Shown in pieces: positions 24,666 through 33,316 of a DNA stretch of 64,000 nt. Below the pieces are notes generated by a model. The model did no database searches, had not been told where the DNA came from, and saw only the letters and a program-made list of their open reading frames with translations. The stretch's first letter is position 1. Each line of letters begins with the position of its first letter. This stretch comes from Candidatus Zymogenaceae bacterium (GTDB lineage: Bacteria > Desulfobacterota > Zymogenia > Zymogenales > Zymogenaceae), in assembly GCA_016931225.1 (NCBI GenBank), contig JAFGFE010000018.1, positions 1 through 64,000 of the forward strand. The letters are read 5' to 3'. The position numbers and the translations under genes are program-made.

Positions 24666-25139
24666 TCATTCCAGCTCGATGCGGGCCGTGGGATTCGCCG
24701 CCCATGCGGTGAGCTTTTGGGTGATAAATGAAAACGCCGCCTCGAAATTTTCCAGAGCCCCGGGCGTGAGACCCTCTTCGAGCTCGAAGGAGTATCCCCG
24801 GATACCCACAAGCCATGCCTGAGGTGTGTGTTTCATGTGTTCCTCGCATATGGCAAGAATCGTTTCGGGGGATACCGAATGGCTGGTGAAGGTTATCTCC
24901 TGAGACGGAGAGATCTGAGAGACCGAGAAGGGCTCCGGGCCGTTGATGCTGGCGTCAATGAATAAGGCGATGTCGTGCTCGGAGATGGTGGCGGCGTCCT
25001 CTATTTGGAGCTGCAGGTCCGCCTCCGAGGTGACACAGGGAAGGCCGAGGGCCTCTATGCCCTCGGCCATTAAAAATCCCATTGCGTCATCCTGGCGTCC
25101 GGGGTTGCCGTACCCGATTATGACGACCGTGTGTGTCAC
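24666..25139 (-). CDS. hoxW: [NiFe]-hydrogenase maturation protease
   Basis: A 157-residue peptidase of the HyaD/HybD/HoxW group, which clips the C-terminal tail of the large subunit after nickel insertion. It has VIIGYGNPGRQDDAMGF with the nickel-binding Asp/Glu, ALFIDASIN with the second acidic residue, and the HSVSPETIL His. The GTG at 25139 follows GGAG and lies 7 bp after the large-subunit stop; an ATG at 25166 would overlap that gene. The last residues (about TARIELE) run into the IS256 relic, so the original C-terminus may have been altered. Confidence 0.85.
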   Translation of the reverse strand: MTHTVVIIGYGNPGRQDDAMGFLMAEGIEALGLPCVTSEADLQLQIEDAATISEHDIALFIDASINGPEPFSVSQISPSQEITFTSHSVSPETILAICEEHMKHTPQAWLVGIRGYSFELEEGLTPGALENFEAAFSFITQKLTAWAANPTARIELE

Positions 25140-25146
25140 AGCGCTC

Positions 25147-26595
25147 CTATCCCTTGACCTTCTCATCGATGACGGCGCCGTCTCGATCGAGGAGCTGAAC
25201 CAGAAGCTTCATCTGCCCGATGGCGTGGGTGGCGCAGGAGAGACACGGGTCGTACGCACGGATGCCCACCTCGATGTGGTTGAGGAGCCCCTCGGTGATC
25301 TCTTTCCCCTCCAGATACTGCTTCGCGACCATCTGCGTTACCCGGTTCATGGGCTCGTTGTTGTTCGTCGTGGAGACGATCAGGTTGGCGAGCACGATCT
25401 GGTCGTTGTCGTCGATCTCATAGTGGTGGAAGAGGGTGCCTCTCGGCGCCTCGAGGTACGCCACGCCGCGGTTTCTCCGCGTGCCTGTAACCGTCAGGTC
25501 GCCGCTCAAAAGGTCCGGATCGTCCAGAAGCTCCCGGATCTTTTCGGCGGCGTGAATCGTCTCGATCAGCCGGGCCCAGTGATAGGCCAGGGAAGAATGG
25601 ACGGGCCGCCCGCCACCCAGGGCCATGAATTCCTGGCGCTCCTTTTCGGCGATGGGGGTGTCGATGTAGTTACAGGCGTTGACCCGGGCCAGGGGACCCA
25701 CGCGATACCAGCCCTTCTCCTTGCCCAGCGGCTTGATGAAGGGGAACTTCATGTAGCTCCAGGGGCGGACTTCCTCGGCGATGTAGTCAAGGTAATCGGC
25801 GGGCTTGACCTGATCGAAGATGATCTTACCGTCGGCGTCGATGGCCCTCAGATTCCCGTCGTACAGGTCCATACAGCCGTCTTCCTTGACGATGCTGACG
25901 AAGTTGGAGTCGAAGGTGCCGAACTTCAACAGCTCGTCCTTGTTTTTGCTGATCACGTCCTTGCAGATCGAAAGGCCTAATTCTGCCCATTCAACCATGG
26001 TATCGGCGTCCTTTTTGAGGAAATCCCGATCCTCGACGGTCAAATGCTTGTTGATGCCGCCGGGGATGGCGCCGGTGCCGTGGACTTTCTTGCCGGCGGT
26101 CGCCTTGATGACTTCCTGGCCGTACTTGCGCATCAGGACCGCCTTGGTGGCGAGTTCCGGGTCGGCTTCGATGATCGCGATGACGTTTCTCTTCTCGGGC
26201 GGCGCGTCGAACCCGAACAAAAGATCCGGGGCGGAGAGATGGAAGAAGTGGAGGGCATGGGACTGATAGGTCTGCCCGTAATGCATCAGGCGGCGCATTT
26301 TTTCGCCGGTGGGGGTAAGCTTGTCCGCACCGACGATCACGTCGGTCGCCTTTGCGGCGGCCAGGTGATGGCTCACCGGGCAGATCCCGCACAGACGTTC
26401 CACGATGTTCGGGGCTTCCCAATAGAGCCTTCCCTGAACGAATCGCTCGAATCCGCGGAATTCATTGATGTGAAAGCGCGCCTGTTCAATATTGCCGTTT
26501 TCGTCAACATGGAGGGTCACTTTGCCGTGCCCCTCGACCCGGGTAACCGGATTGATGACTATTTTTCTTTTTCCCTTTTTAGCTGCAGCAGCCAT
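25147..26595 (-). CDS. hoxH: NAD-reducing [NiFe]-hydrogenase large subunit
   Basis: A 482-residue group 3 hydrogenase catalytic subunit. The nickel site is made by RLCGICPVSHH (about 67-77) and DPCLSCATHA near the end; both CxxC pairs are intact. The tail after the last His (AIGQMKLLVQLLDRDGAVID) is the extension removed by the protease encoded next. It splits or forms H2 in the cytoplasm, passing electrons to HoxY. GGAGG lies 9 bases before the ATG. With HoxFUY it should be a group 3d enzyme. Confidence 0.93.
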   Translation of the reverse strand: MAAAAKKGKRKIVINPVTRVEGHGKVTLHVDENGNIEQARFHINEFRGFERFVQGRLYWEAPNIVERLCGICPVSHHLAAAKATDVIVGADKLTPTGEKMRRLMHYGQTYQSHALHFFHLSAPDLLFGFDAPPEKRNVIAIIEADPELATKAVLMRKYGQEVIKATAGKKVHGTGAIPGGINKHLTVEDRDFLKKDADTMVEWAELGLSICKDVISKNKDELLKFGTFDSNFVSIVKEDGCMDLYDGNLRAIDADGKIIFDQVKPADYLDYIAEEVRPWSYMKFPFIKPLGKEKGWYRVGPLARVNACNYIDTPIAEKERQEFMALGGGRPVHSSLAYHWARLIETIHAAEKIRELLDDPDLLSGDLTVTGTRRNRGVAYLEAPRGTLFHHYEIDDNDQIVLANLIVSTTNNNEPMNRVTQMVAKQYLEGKEITEGLLNHIEVGIRAYDPCLSCATHAIGQMKLLVQLLDRDGAVIDEKVKG

Positions 26596-26615
26596 AGGTC
26601 GGTTCCTCCAGCGAT

Positions 26616-27155
26616 TTAATCGTATTTAATGAGCTCATAGGGGAGTTCGGGTTCCTTCCCGGAAAGAAGCGCCACCAGGGCGTTCCAGATGGTGTCCGCC
26701 GAGGGCGGACAGCCGGGGAGGAAGTAATCTACCTTGATAACCTCGTGAAGCGGATACACCTTGTCCAGGAGGAGCGAGATGTCCGGGTCGTTGGGGATGA
26801 TCCCGTCGACGACCGTCGGGCCGTTCAGGTACGCCTCCTCCATACACTCCTTGAGGGTTACGGTATTTCGCATGGAAGGGACCGAGTTGGCCACGGCACA
26901 GGAGCCGAGGCCGATGATGATCTTGCAGTTTTCCCTGAACTTGCGCGCCACTTCCACGTGTTCTTCATTGCTGACGCCGCCCTCTATAATGCCGATATCC
27001 ACAGGCTTCGTGAATTCCTTGATATCGTCGATGGGCGACTTGTTAAACTCCACAAGCTCCACCAGCTTGAGGATTCTATCGTCTATGTCCAGAATGGACA
27101 TGTGACAGCCGAAACAGCTTGTCAAATGCTGCGTTGCGACCACAGGTTTTGCCAT
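26616..27155 (-). CDS. hoxY: NAD-reducing hydrogenase small subunit
   Basis: A 179-residue small subunit without a Tat signal or membrane anchor, as in soluble group 3 enzymes. The proximal [4Fe-4S] ligands are visible in LTSCFGCHMSILD, LGSCAVANS and PGCPPSAD. It passes electrons from the NiFe site to HoxU. GAGGAGAACG precedes the ATG, 15 bp after hoxU. Confidence 0.92.
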   Translation of the reverse strand: MAKPVVATQHLTSCFGCHMSILDIDDRILKLVELVEFNKSPIDDIKEFTKPVDIGIIEGGVSNEEHVEVARKFRENCKIIIGLGSCAVANSVPSMRNTVTLKECMEEAYLNGPTVVDGIIPNDPDISLLLDKVYPLHEVIKVDYFLPGCPPSADTIWNALVALLSGKEPELPYELIKYD

Positions 27156-27170
27156 GACGTTCTCCTCTGC

Positions 27171-27875
27171 TTACTTCTGTTCTATATCAGAGCCGATGGG
27201 CTTCTTGTCGTACTTTCTCTGGCCGTAGGGGATGCGGTATCCTTGCCTCTTGATGACGATCGCCCCGGTGGGGCAGACTTCCGCCGCCTTGTCGGCCTTG
27301 GTCATGTCGGTTTCCCCGAGATTATGCTCCGCGTTGACGGCGATCTTCTTTTTTGCACCCCTGCCGACGAAGCCGAAGACGCTCTTGCCGTCGACTTCCT
27401 GAGACGCCCGGATACATCGGCCGCACAAGATGCACCGATCCCGGTCGATGTAGACATCCGGATGGGATGCGTCAACGGTATGCTTCGGACGCATGTAGGG
27501 AAGCGTCGGGGTGATCATACCGAGTCGGTATGCCGTCGCCTGAAGCTCGCACTCGCCGCTGACCTCACAGGAGGGGCAGTAGTGGTTCCCCTCGACAAAA
27601 TGCATCTCTACGAGCCTGCAGCGGAAATCCTTCAGGTCGGGGGTATCGTTATCGATGATCTGCCCTTCTTCCGCGGGGAATACGCAGGAAGCCTGGGGGC
27701 GTCCGTTTACCTTGACGGTACAGACCCGGCAGTTGCCGCCGGCGGGGAGGTCCTTGTGCCAGCAGAGTCGGGGGATATAGACGCCGGCGGCGTCGGCCGC
27801 TTGCATAATCGTCTGTCCCGGCGTTGCCGGTATCTTCTTGCCGTCTATGGTGATAGTGAGAGTGTCTTTGCTCAT
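27171..27875 (-). CDS. hoxU: NAD-reducing hydrogenase diaphorase small subunit
   Basis: A 234-residue homologue of the N-terminal part of NuoG. It has an N-terminal [2Fe-2S] ferredoxin fold (RLCWHKDLPAGGNCRVCTVK), the His/Cys-ligated cluster (HYCPSCEVSGEC) and 4Fe-4S motifs CILCGRCIRAS and EVCPTGAI. It links HoxF and HoxY. Its ATG overlaps the stop of hoxF by 4 bp (ATGA). Confidence 0.92.
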   Translation of the reverse strand: MSKDTLTITIDGKKIPATPGQTIMQAADAAGVYIPRLCWHKDLPAGGNCRVCTVKVNGRPQASCVFPAEEGQIIDNDTPDLKDFRCRLVEMHFVEGNHYCPSCEVSGECELQATAYRLGMITPTLPYMRPKHTVDASHPDVYIDRDRCILCGRCIRASQEVDGKSVFGFVGRGAKKKIAVNAEHNLGETDMTKADKAAEVCPTGAIVIKRQGYRIPYGQRKYDKKPIGSDIEQK

Positions 27876-29647
27876 GAGTGTGCCTCCTCAAGTTCGGATT
27901 TTCTTCCCGCCATCTCCTCGCCGGCCTTGACGGCCTTGTCGAATTCAAAGCGGCCGATGTATTCATCGGGCCTGAGGATGGCTTTATACAGCTCCGGGAA
28001 GCTTTCCATGCTCGTCAGAATCGGATTGGCGGCCGTTTGCCCCAGTCCGCAGCGGCTCATGGTCTTGACGAGCTCTCCCAGATGTTTCAGATTGTCGAGA
28101 TCCGCCTGTGTGCCCCTGCCGTCCAGGATCTTTTCAAATTCCACCAGGAGCAGGCTGGTACCGATCCGGCACGGTGCGCACCATCCACAGGACTCTTCGG
28201 TGAAGAACTCCATGAATTGATGCATGTACTTGAGGACGTCTCTCGACTCGTCGAAGACGATGAAAGAGCCGCCGGTGGGGTACTCTTCGAATGAAATCCT
28301 GGCGCCGAAGTCCTTGGGGGCCAAAAGACGTCCCGACGGGCCGCCGATCTGGACCGCCTTGGTCTTTTTGGCGCCGCACAGTTTGAGAAAATCTGCAATG
28401 GTGGTTCCGTAATCGATTTCGTAGACGCCCGGCTCTTTACAGTCGCCGGAGACACTGATGAGCTTGGTGCCGGTGGAGTCCTTGGTGCCGATGGCGGAAA
28501 ACCAGTCCGCGCCCTTTTCCATGACCCGGGCGGCGGCGCACAGGGTTTCCACGTTATTCACCGAGGTGGGTTTATCCATGTAGCCCTTTTCAACCGGGAA
28601 GGGCGGACGCTCTCTGGGGGCTCCCCGCTTCCCCTCGGCGGATTCCAACAACGCTGATTCCTCGCCACAGACATAGGCCCCGGCGCCCAGCTGGATGCGG
28701 ATATCGAAATTGAAGCCTTTTTTGCCTTTGATGTCGGCGCCCAGGAGGTTGTTTTTTCTGCGCTCTTCCAAGGCCTTTTCCAAAGCGGGCTTCATATAGG
28801 CGTACTCACCCCGGAGGTAGAGAATGCCCTCCGCTGCGCCAAGGGCGTAACCGGCTACGGTCATACCCTCGAAAAGCAGATCCGGCTTTTCTCTCAGGAT
28901 AACGCGATCCTTGAATGTGCCCGGTTCTCCCTCGTCGGCGTTACAGACGACATAGCGGGTATCGGACTTGTTCATGCGGCAGAATATCCATTTCCGTCCC
29001 GTGGGGAAACCCGCACCGCCCCGTCCACGAAGACCGGATTTGTCGATTGTCTTGATCACTTCATCGGGCGACATCTTAAGTGTCGCGTCCAGGGCCGCTC
29101 CGTTTTCCATGGGTGCGAAGATGACCGGCCCCTCCTTCTTCAGGTTGGCCGCAACCTTTGCGCCGGGAAGGTCGGAAACGGCGTCTTTTTTCGCGGCGTC
29201 GATGACCTTTTTTACGTCTTTGGGCGTAAGATTTCCCACCGGGACGCCGTCGACGATGGCCGAGGGGGCCTGATCGCTCATGCCGATACACTCGGCATAA
29301 CCCAGGCTGAAAAGGCGGTCGGATGTGGTTTCGCCGCACGAGACGCCCAGCTCCTTCTCGAAGGCCTTGACAACGTCCGCGCCTCCGTTCATCCACTCGA
29401 CGACGCTTTTGCTGACAAGCACTTCATGTTTCCCCGTTTTTTTCCGGGGGAAGAATGCGTAGAAGCTGAGGGTATCGCGTACCTTGACCCGGGGCATGTT
29501 CATAGCCTCGGCGATTACGCCGATCGTCTCCTCGGAAAAGTATCCCAGCTCTTCTTTGATATCCAGCAGGACATCCATGAGCCGAGCAGGATCCTTGTCA
29601 TACTTCTCCGCAATACTGCGGATGGTTTTCACCTGATCTCCTGCCAT
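27872..29647 (-). CDS. hoxF: NAD-reducing hydrogenase diaphorase large subunit (NuoE-NuoF type)
   Basis: A 591-residue diaphorase. Residues 1-150 are a NuoE-like domain and residues about 170-575 a NuoF-like domain with the FMN loop GRGGAGFPTGRKW, the NADH site ESALLESAEGKRG and the cluster motif SCGWCAPCRIGT plus SRCGLGQTA. It reduces NAD+ with electrons from H2, or the reverse. In the NuoE-like part the usual Cys-rich loop is replaced by VLVSKSVVEWMNGGA, and of the later pair only C120 remains, so its [2Fe-2S] cluster is probably lost. AGGAGAGGAC precedes the ATG. First gene of the hox operon. Confidence 0.92.
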   Translation of the reverse strand: MAGDQVKTIRSIAEKYDKDPARLMDVLLDIKEELGYFSEETIGVIAEAMNMPRVKVRDTLSFYAFFPRKKTGKHEVLVSKSVVEWMNGGADVVKAFEKELGVSCGETTSDRLFSLGYAECIGMSDQAPSAIVDGVPVGNLTPKDVKKVIDAAKKDAVSDLPGAKVAANLKKEGPVIFAPMENGAALDATLKMSPDEVIKTIDKSGLRGRGGAGFPTGRKWIFCRMNKSDTRYVVCNADEGEPGTFKDRVILREKPDLLFEGMTVAGYALGAAEGILYLRGEYAYMKPALEKALEERRKNNLLGADIKGKKGFNFDIRIQLGAGAYVCGEESALLESAEGKRGAPRERPPFPVEKGYMDKPTSVNNVETLCAAARVMEKGADWFSAIGTKDSTGTKLISVSGDCKEPGVYEIDYGTTIADFLKLCGAKKTKAVQIGGPSGRLLAPKDFGARISFEEYPTGGSFIVFDESRDVLKYMHQFMEFFTEESCGWCAPCRIGTSLLLVEFEKILDGRGTQADLDNLKHLGELVKTMSRCGLGQTAANPILTSMESFPELYKAILRPDEYIGRFEFDKAVKAGEEMAGRKSELEEAHS

Positions 29648-30023
29648 GTCCTCTCCTCTAACAAGTTTATATTGAATAGTGTTTTTCTAACCGGATTTGT
29701 TCGCAATCTCAGAACGACCGCTTGTGACACATATTTGTCACCCGTCGTATGAATGCAAGATTATATTATAATAGAAAAAGGTCGAAAGAAGGAAATTTTC
29801 TGAATTTATCTCTACCGTTTTTTGATTAACAATGAAAAGTGGGGTAGAATCGTAACTAAATCATGATATGTTGTCAAGTCTTTTATAGAAATGTATTATT
29901 TCCGATAAAAAAAAGCGGGAAGGGATGAGCTTGTGTTCTGCTGTGGAGGGATGTAGAGACATGGAAGAGATGCTCTCTTTCGAAAGCATCTGCCTGTTTT
30001 ACACAAATCGAGACGTGTCTTCA
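29648..30023. other. Upstream region of the hox operon
   Basis: No coding frame is supported. The AT-rich segment at 29750-29900 holds the likely hox promoter, with TATAAT-like -10 elements on the minus strand at 29760-29770 but no strong -35. A palindrome at 29724-29741 lies just downstream of it. Confidence 0.5.
29724..29741. promoter_or_regulatory. Palindrome GTGACA-N6-TGTCAC in the hox leader
   Basis: An 18-bp inverted repeat with a 6-bp centre lies about 20 bp after the probable -10 elements and 77 bp ahead of hoxF. The half-site resembles those of Crp/Fnr-type proteins, but the spacing differs from the Crp consensus. It could repress or switch hydrogenase expression. Confidence 0.5.
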
Positions 30024-30049
30024 GAAAAAACCGGCCGTTCTCGGCCGGT
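30024..30049 (-). terminator. Rho-independent terminator after the PLDc_N gene
   Basis: On the minus strand ACCGGCCG, loop AGAA and CGGCCGGT are followed by six T. It ends the small minus-strand gene at 30112 and shields the hox operon from read-through. Confidence 0.88.
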
Positions 30050-30111
30050 CGTTTCGTTATACGGATTCCCGCCTTTTTCAATGTCCGGATCGTCCGGGGC
30101 TGTGTGCATTT

Positions 30112-30291
30112 CTACTTCTTCGGCCCCATGAGGAGCCAGAACATCAAGCCGATAATAGGCAGAACGATGATCACGACGATCCAGAACACCTTTTTACCCG
30201 TGGACGCCCTGCTCTGAACCGTCTTCACGATGGCCCAGACATCCGCTATTAAAAGAATAAGGCCAAGAATGCCGCCGACTTCGATTCCCAT
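30112..30291 (-). CDS. Small PLDc_N-domain membrane protein
   Basis: A 59-residue protein from the ATG at 30291, which follows GGAGGAC. The first hydrophobic segment (GGILGLILLIADVWAIV) leads to a basic linker with TGKKVFWIVV and a second segment (IIVLPIIGLMFWLLMG), ending PKK. This matches the phospholipase D N-terminal (PLDc_N) domain, the two-helix anchor of cardiolipin synthases that also occurs alone. The function of stand-alone members is not known. Confidence 0.82.
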   Translation of the reverse strand: MGIEVGGILGLILLIADVWAIVKTVQSRASTGKKVFWIVVIIVLPIIGLMFWLLMGPKK

Positions 30292-30750
30292 ATGTCCTCC
30301 TGTGTATATAAATGTTTTAAAAATACCGAGTGGGAAAACAGAACGGCTTTTAAGTGGATTCGTTCTGTTTTCTTTTATTGATATATATTATAATTTTTCG
30401 CACGTGTATTCAAGGATAAACCGAAAAAGCGTAGTGTAACGCCGAAGATCGGTGCTGTTGGTGTTCGATGGTGAGGTGAGGAGCTTTTTGCCGCTCTGCG
30501 CTTTTATGTGTGAGGCATCAAGGTTTTTTTCAGGGTACCGGGAAGAAAACGTGACCGGTATGTTGTGATACATTCCTTTTTGGAAACTGTGATATAGGAC
30601 ACAAAAATAAATGTAAGTTGTATTGTATCATAATACTACATACCGAGAAAAACGACGCAAAGAAAGAAATCTGTTTGTAATGGGGTGTGCCGACGGAGAA
30701 AGAGAAACTTCTCGGCACTCGGGAGGGTGTGGTCTCTTCAAATAAACTGT
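30292..30750. other. Intergenic region with an inverted repeat and leader of the PLDc_N gene
   Basis: A perfect 12-bp inverted repeat, GAAAACAGAACG at 30334-30345 and CGTTCTGTTTTC at 30361-30372, lies between the PLDc_N gene and a probable minus-strand promoter (TTGAAT at 30408-30413, TATAAT at 30387-30392). It could form an mRNA hairpin or an operator. No gene is supported in the rest. Confidence 0.5.
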
Positions 30751-30778
30751 TTGCCACAGTCGGAATGAACGGTATAAT
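30751..30778 (+). promoter_or_regulatory. Promoter of the split-barrel/epimerase genes
   Basis: TTGCCA (30751-30756), a 16-bp spacer and a consensus TATAAT (30773-30778) lie 61 bp before the GTG start at 30839. Confidence 0.65.
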
Positions 30779-30838
30779 GGAAAGTAAAAAAACGAAGAGC
30801 AAAACGCAAACCCTGACTCGATCGGGAGCAAGGCGCCC

Positions 30839-31228
30839 GTGAACCTGAAACAGTATTTTGACGATACCGACGGATTCGGCGTACTGGTAACATCGGATGA
30901 CGAGGGACTGGTCAACGGCGCCGTATACGGACGGCCGCACGTATTGGATGACGGCACCCTGGCGTTTATCATGAGGCACCGGAGATCGTATCGGAACCTT
31001 CGGTCGAATCCTCATGCAGCGTATGTTTTCATAGAAAAGGGTGAGGGGTATTCGGGAAAACGGTTCTATTTGACGAGTATCAAAGAGAGCGGCGATGCGG
31101 CGGTCATCGAGGCTCTCAGGCGAAGGAAGCGACCGGAAAAAGCCGAAGGGACCGAGACCGAGGGCGTGTCGGTCGTCTATTTCTCCGTCGACGCGATCCG
31201 TCCCCTGGTGGGCGACGGTGATCCATAA
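30839..31228 (+). CDS. Pyridoxamine 5'-phosphate oxidase-like (FMN split-barrel) protein
   Basis: A 129-residue protein starting with GTG, preceded by GGGAGCAAGG. The order DGFGVLVTSDDEG, AVYGRPHVLDDGTLAFIM, YRNLRSNPHAAYVFIEKG and GKRFYLTSI fits the FMN-binding split-barrel fold of the PNPOx group. Such short members reduce or bind flavins, F420 or heme derivatives; which applies here is open. The SDR gene follows 32 bp downstream, so they are probably co-transcribed. Confidence 0.75.
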   Translation: MNLKQYFDDTDGFGVLVTSDDEGLVNGAVYGRPHVLDDGTLAFIMRHRRSYRNLRSNPHAAYVFIEKGEGYSGKRFYLTSIKESGDAAVIEALRRRKRPEKAEGTETEGVSVVYFSVDAIRPLVGDGDP

Positions 31229-31260
31229 AACGCATTCCGCGTTGCGTGAGGAGATGTGTC

Positions 31261-32169
31261 GTGACCGTTTTTATGACAGGCGGGACCGGATTTGTGGGAA
31301 CCGCCCTGGCACGGACGCTCGTTGATGCGGGGATGCAGGTGACGGTGCTGTGCCGTTACGGCGAAAATCCTCCCGGTCTGCCAGAGGGTGCGGCGCCTTT
31401 CGAGGGAGACCCGACCCGCCCCGGCCCCTGGCAGGATGAGGCCGCCCGGCACGACACATTCATCAATCTGGCCGGGGCGTCCATCTTCAGCCGCTGGACG
31501 AAACGGCAAAAGGCGCTCATCCGAGAAAGCCGCATGGCCACGACCGAGAATCTCGTGGCCGCCGTCGGGAAGAGAGGAAAAAAATCCACGACGCTCTTCA
31601 GTACCTCGGCGGTGGGGTATTATGGTTTTACCGGGGACGATGAGTTGACGGAACACGCTCCGGCGGGGGATGATTTTCTTGCCCGAATCGCCGCCGATTG
31701 GGAGCGGGCCGCACGCAAGGCCGAAGAATACGGCGCTCGGGTGGTCATCACCCGGTTCGGCATCGTTATAGGGCCGGGCGGCGGCGCTCTGAGCCGGATG
31801 ATACCGCTGTTTCGATGGGGATTGGGAAGTCCCCTGGGGAGCGGGCGCCAGTGGTTTTCATGGATACATCTCGACGACCTGTGCCGCGCGTTTTTGTTTT
31901 TAATGGAACATCCCGAGATTACGGGACCGGTCAACTGTACGTCGCCCGCGGCCGTTACAAATCGGGATTTGACAAAGAGTCTGGCGGCTCAGCTCTCCCG
32001 TCCCGTGTTTCTGCCGCCGATTCCGGCCCCGGTGCTTCGGATCGTTCTGGGTGAGTTCTCGCACGTTCTGGTCCGAGGACAGCGGGTGGTGCCGAAGCGA
32101 CTGACGGATGCGGGATTTGAATTTGAATATCCCAAAATAGATGGAGCGATCAGGAGTTCTCTCGATTGA
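31261..32169 (+). CDS. TIGR01777-family NAD(P)-binding epimerase-like protein
   Basis: A 302-residue extended short-chain dehydrogenase. It has the Rossmann start FMTGGTGFVGTALARTL, NLAGASIFSRWT, the family block KSTTLFSTSAVGYYG and WEREA-like DWERAARKAE, and a C-terminal DUF1731-like tail ending in TDAGFEFEYPKIDGAI. This matches YfcH/SULA-type proteins. The GTG at 31261 has GAGGAG 6 bases ahead; an earlier GTG at 31246 overlaps that site. The substrate is unknown. Confidence 0.82.
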   Translation: MTVFMTGGTGFVGTALARTLVDAGMQVTVLCRYGENPPGLPEGAAPFEGDPTRPGPWQDEAARHDTFINLAGASIFSRWTKRQKALIRESRMATTENLVAAVGKRGKKSTTLFSTSAVGYYGFTGDDELTEHAPAGDDFLARIAADWERAARKAEEYGARVVITRFGIVIGPGGGALSRMIPLFRWGLGSPLGSGRQWFSWIHLDDLCRAFLFLMEHPEITGPVNCTSPAAVTNRDLTKSLAAQLSRPVFLPPIPAPVLRIVLGEFSHVLVRGQRVVPKRLTDAGFEFEYPKIDGAIRSSLD

Positions 32170-32239
32170 TGTGGTGATGCTCGCGAACAATTTGTTTATA
32201 TATATACATTCGGTCATTGTGTCTTGGGAGGAATAAGGT

Positions 32240-33079
32240 ATGAAGATCAGGGTCTGGGGTGCCCGGGGATCCATCCCGGTATCCGGCAGGGATTATATCA
32301 AATACGGCGGAGACACCACCTGCCTCGAGGTTCGTACAAAGAATGACGACATCATTATCATAGACGCCGGTACCGGTCTGAGACGGTTGGGAAACCTGCT
32401 GGTGAAAGAGGGACGCACCGACTATCATATGCTGTTTACCCATGTGCATTGGGACCACCTGCTGGGATTTCCCTTTTTCAAGCCGCTGTATAAGGACGAC
32501 ACCAGTATCTGGATGTACGGCGGCCAAATGGCCCAGGATTCCATTAAAGGTCTCGTCTCCCCGGTCATGAACCCGCCCAATTTCCCGGTTAATTACGACA
32601 ATCTGAACGCACACATTGAATATCAAGGCGAGTGTGAACTGGAGTTTGCCATCGGATCGGTTGAGATTCAGGCGATTCCGATCAGTCATCCCAACGAGGG
32701 GATGGGCTACAGGCTTACGGAGGACGGGAAAAGTTTCGTATTTTTGACCGATAACGAGTTGACCTATGTCCACCCGGGCGGCAGAGAATTTGACGATTAT
32801 CTCGAATTTTCCAAGGGCACAGACCTTTTGATACACGATACGGAGTTCACCGCCGAGGAATACAAGAAAACGAAGACCTGGGGCCACTCGGTGTATAACG
32901 ATGTGGTGGATATGGCGATACGGGCCGGGGTCAAGAGTTTGTGCCTCTGGCACCACAACCAGGACAGGAAAGATGACCAGGTGGACTGGATGCTCCAGGA
33001 CTGCCGGAGGCTGGTGAAGGAGCGGGGTGCAGAACTTGAGTGTATCGCTGCATACCAGGATATGGAGATCATCCTGTAA
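32240..33079 (+). CDS. MBL-fold metallo-hydrolase, tandem copy 1
   Basis: A 279-residue metallo-beta-lactamase-fold hydrolase. The start MKIRVWGARGSIPVSG and GGDTTCLEV are typical of a phosphodiesterase-like branch. Metal ligands are visible in FTHVHWDHLLG (HxHxDH), AIPISHP, FLTDNEL and LCLWHHN. The length and blocks are the same as those of the next gene, so the two arose by tandem duplication. GGGAGGAAT lies 8 bases ahead of the ATG. The substrate may be a cyclic nucleotide or phosphodiester. Confidence 0.85.
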   Translation: MKIRVWGARGSIPVSGRDYIKYGGDTTCLEVRTKNDDIIIIDAGTGLRRLGNLLVKEGRTDYHMLFTHVHWDHLLGFPFFKPLYKDDTSIWMYGGQMAQDSIKGLVSPVMNPPNFPVNYDNLNAHIEYQGECELEFAIGSVEIQAIPISHPNEGMGYRLTEDGKSFVFLTDNELTYVHPGGREFDDYLEFSKGTDLLIHDTEFTAEEYKKTKTWGHSVYNDVVDMAIRAGVKSLCLWHHNQDRKDDQVDWMLQDCRRLVKERGAELECIAAYQDMEIIL

Positions 33080-33316
33080 TATAAAAAAACCTGATGTGAC
33101 GATGTGCGATGTGCCTGATCGGTAATACGGCCGTGCTGCAGGCATGTCCCTGTCGATTTTTTGCGGCCTGTTTTATATTCCGCACAGAGTTCGTGTATAC
33201 GGGTAAACCAGAAGCCTTCCCATGTGCGGAGGGGAAAGGGGATCCGTCGTCCGTATCGTGCGCGGCTGATTTTGTTACACAATTCAAAAGGTACTGAATC
33301 TCATTCGGGGAAGTTC

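Noticed and set aside
26745-28220. Plus-strand frame of 491 codons across hoxY, hoxU and hoxF
   Set aside because: Antisense to three genes with intact cofactor motifs; its sequence has no recognisable fold.
29724-29741. Reading the hox palindrome as a Crp site
   Set aside because: The half-sites are too far apart for the TGTGA-N6-TCACA consensus, so only a generic operator is claimed.
30530-31015. 161-codon minus-strand frame
   Set aside because: It runs antisense through the GTG-started split-barrel gene, has no family features, and the plus strand has a clear promoter and motifs.
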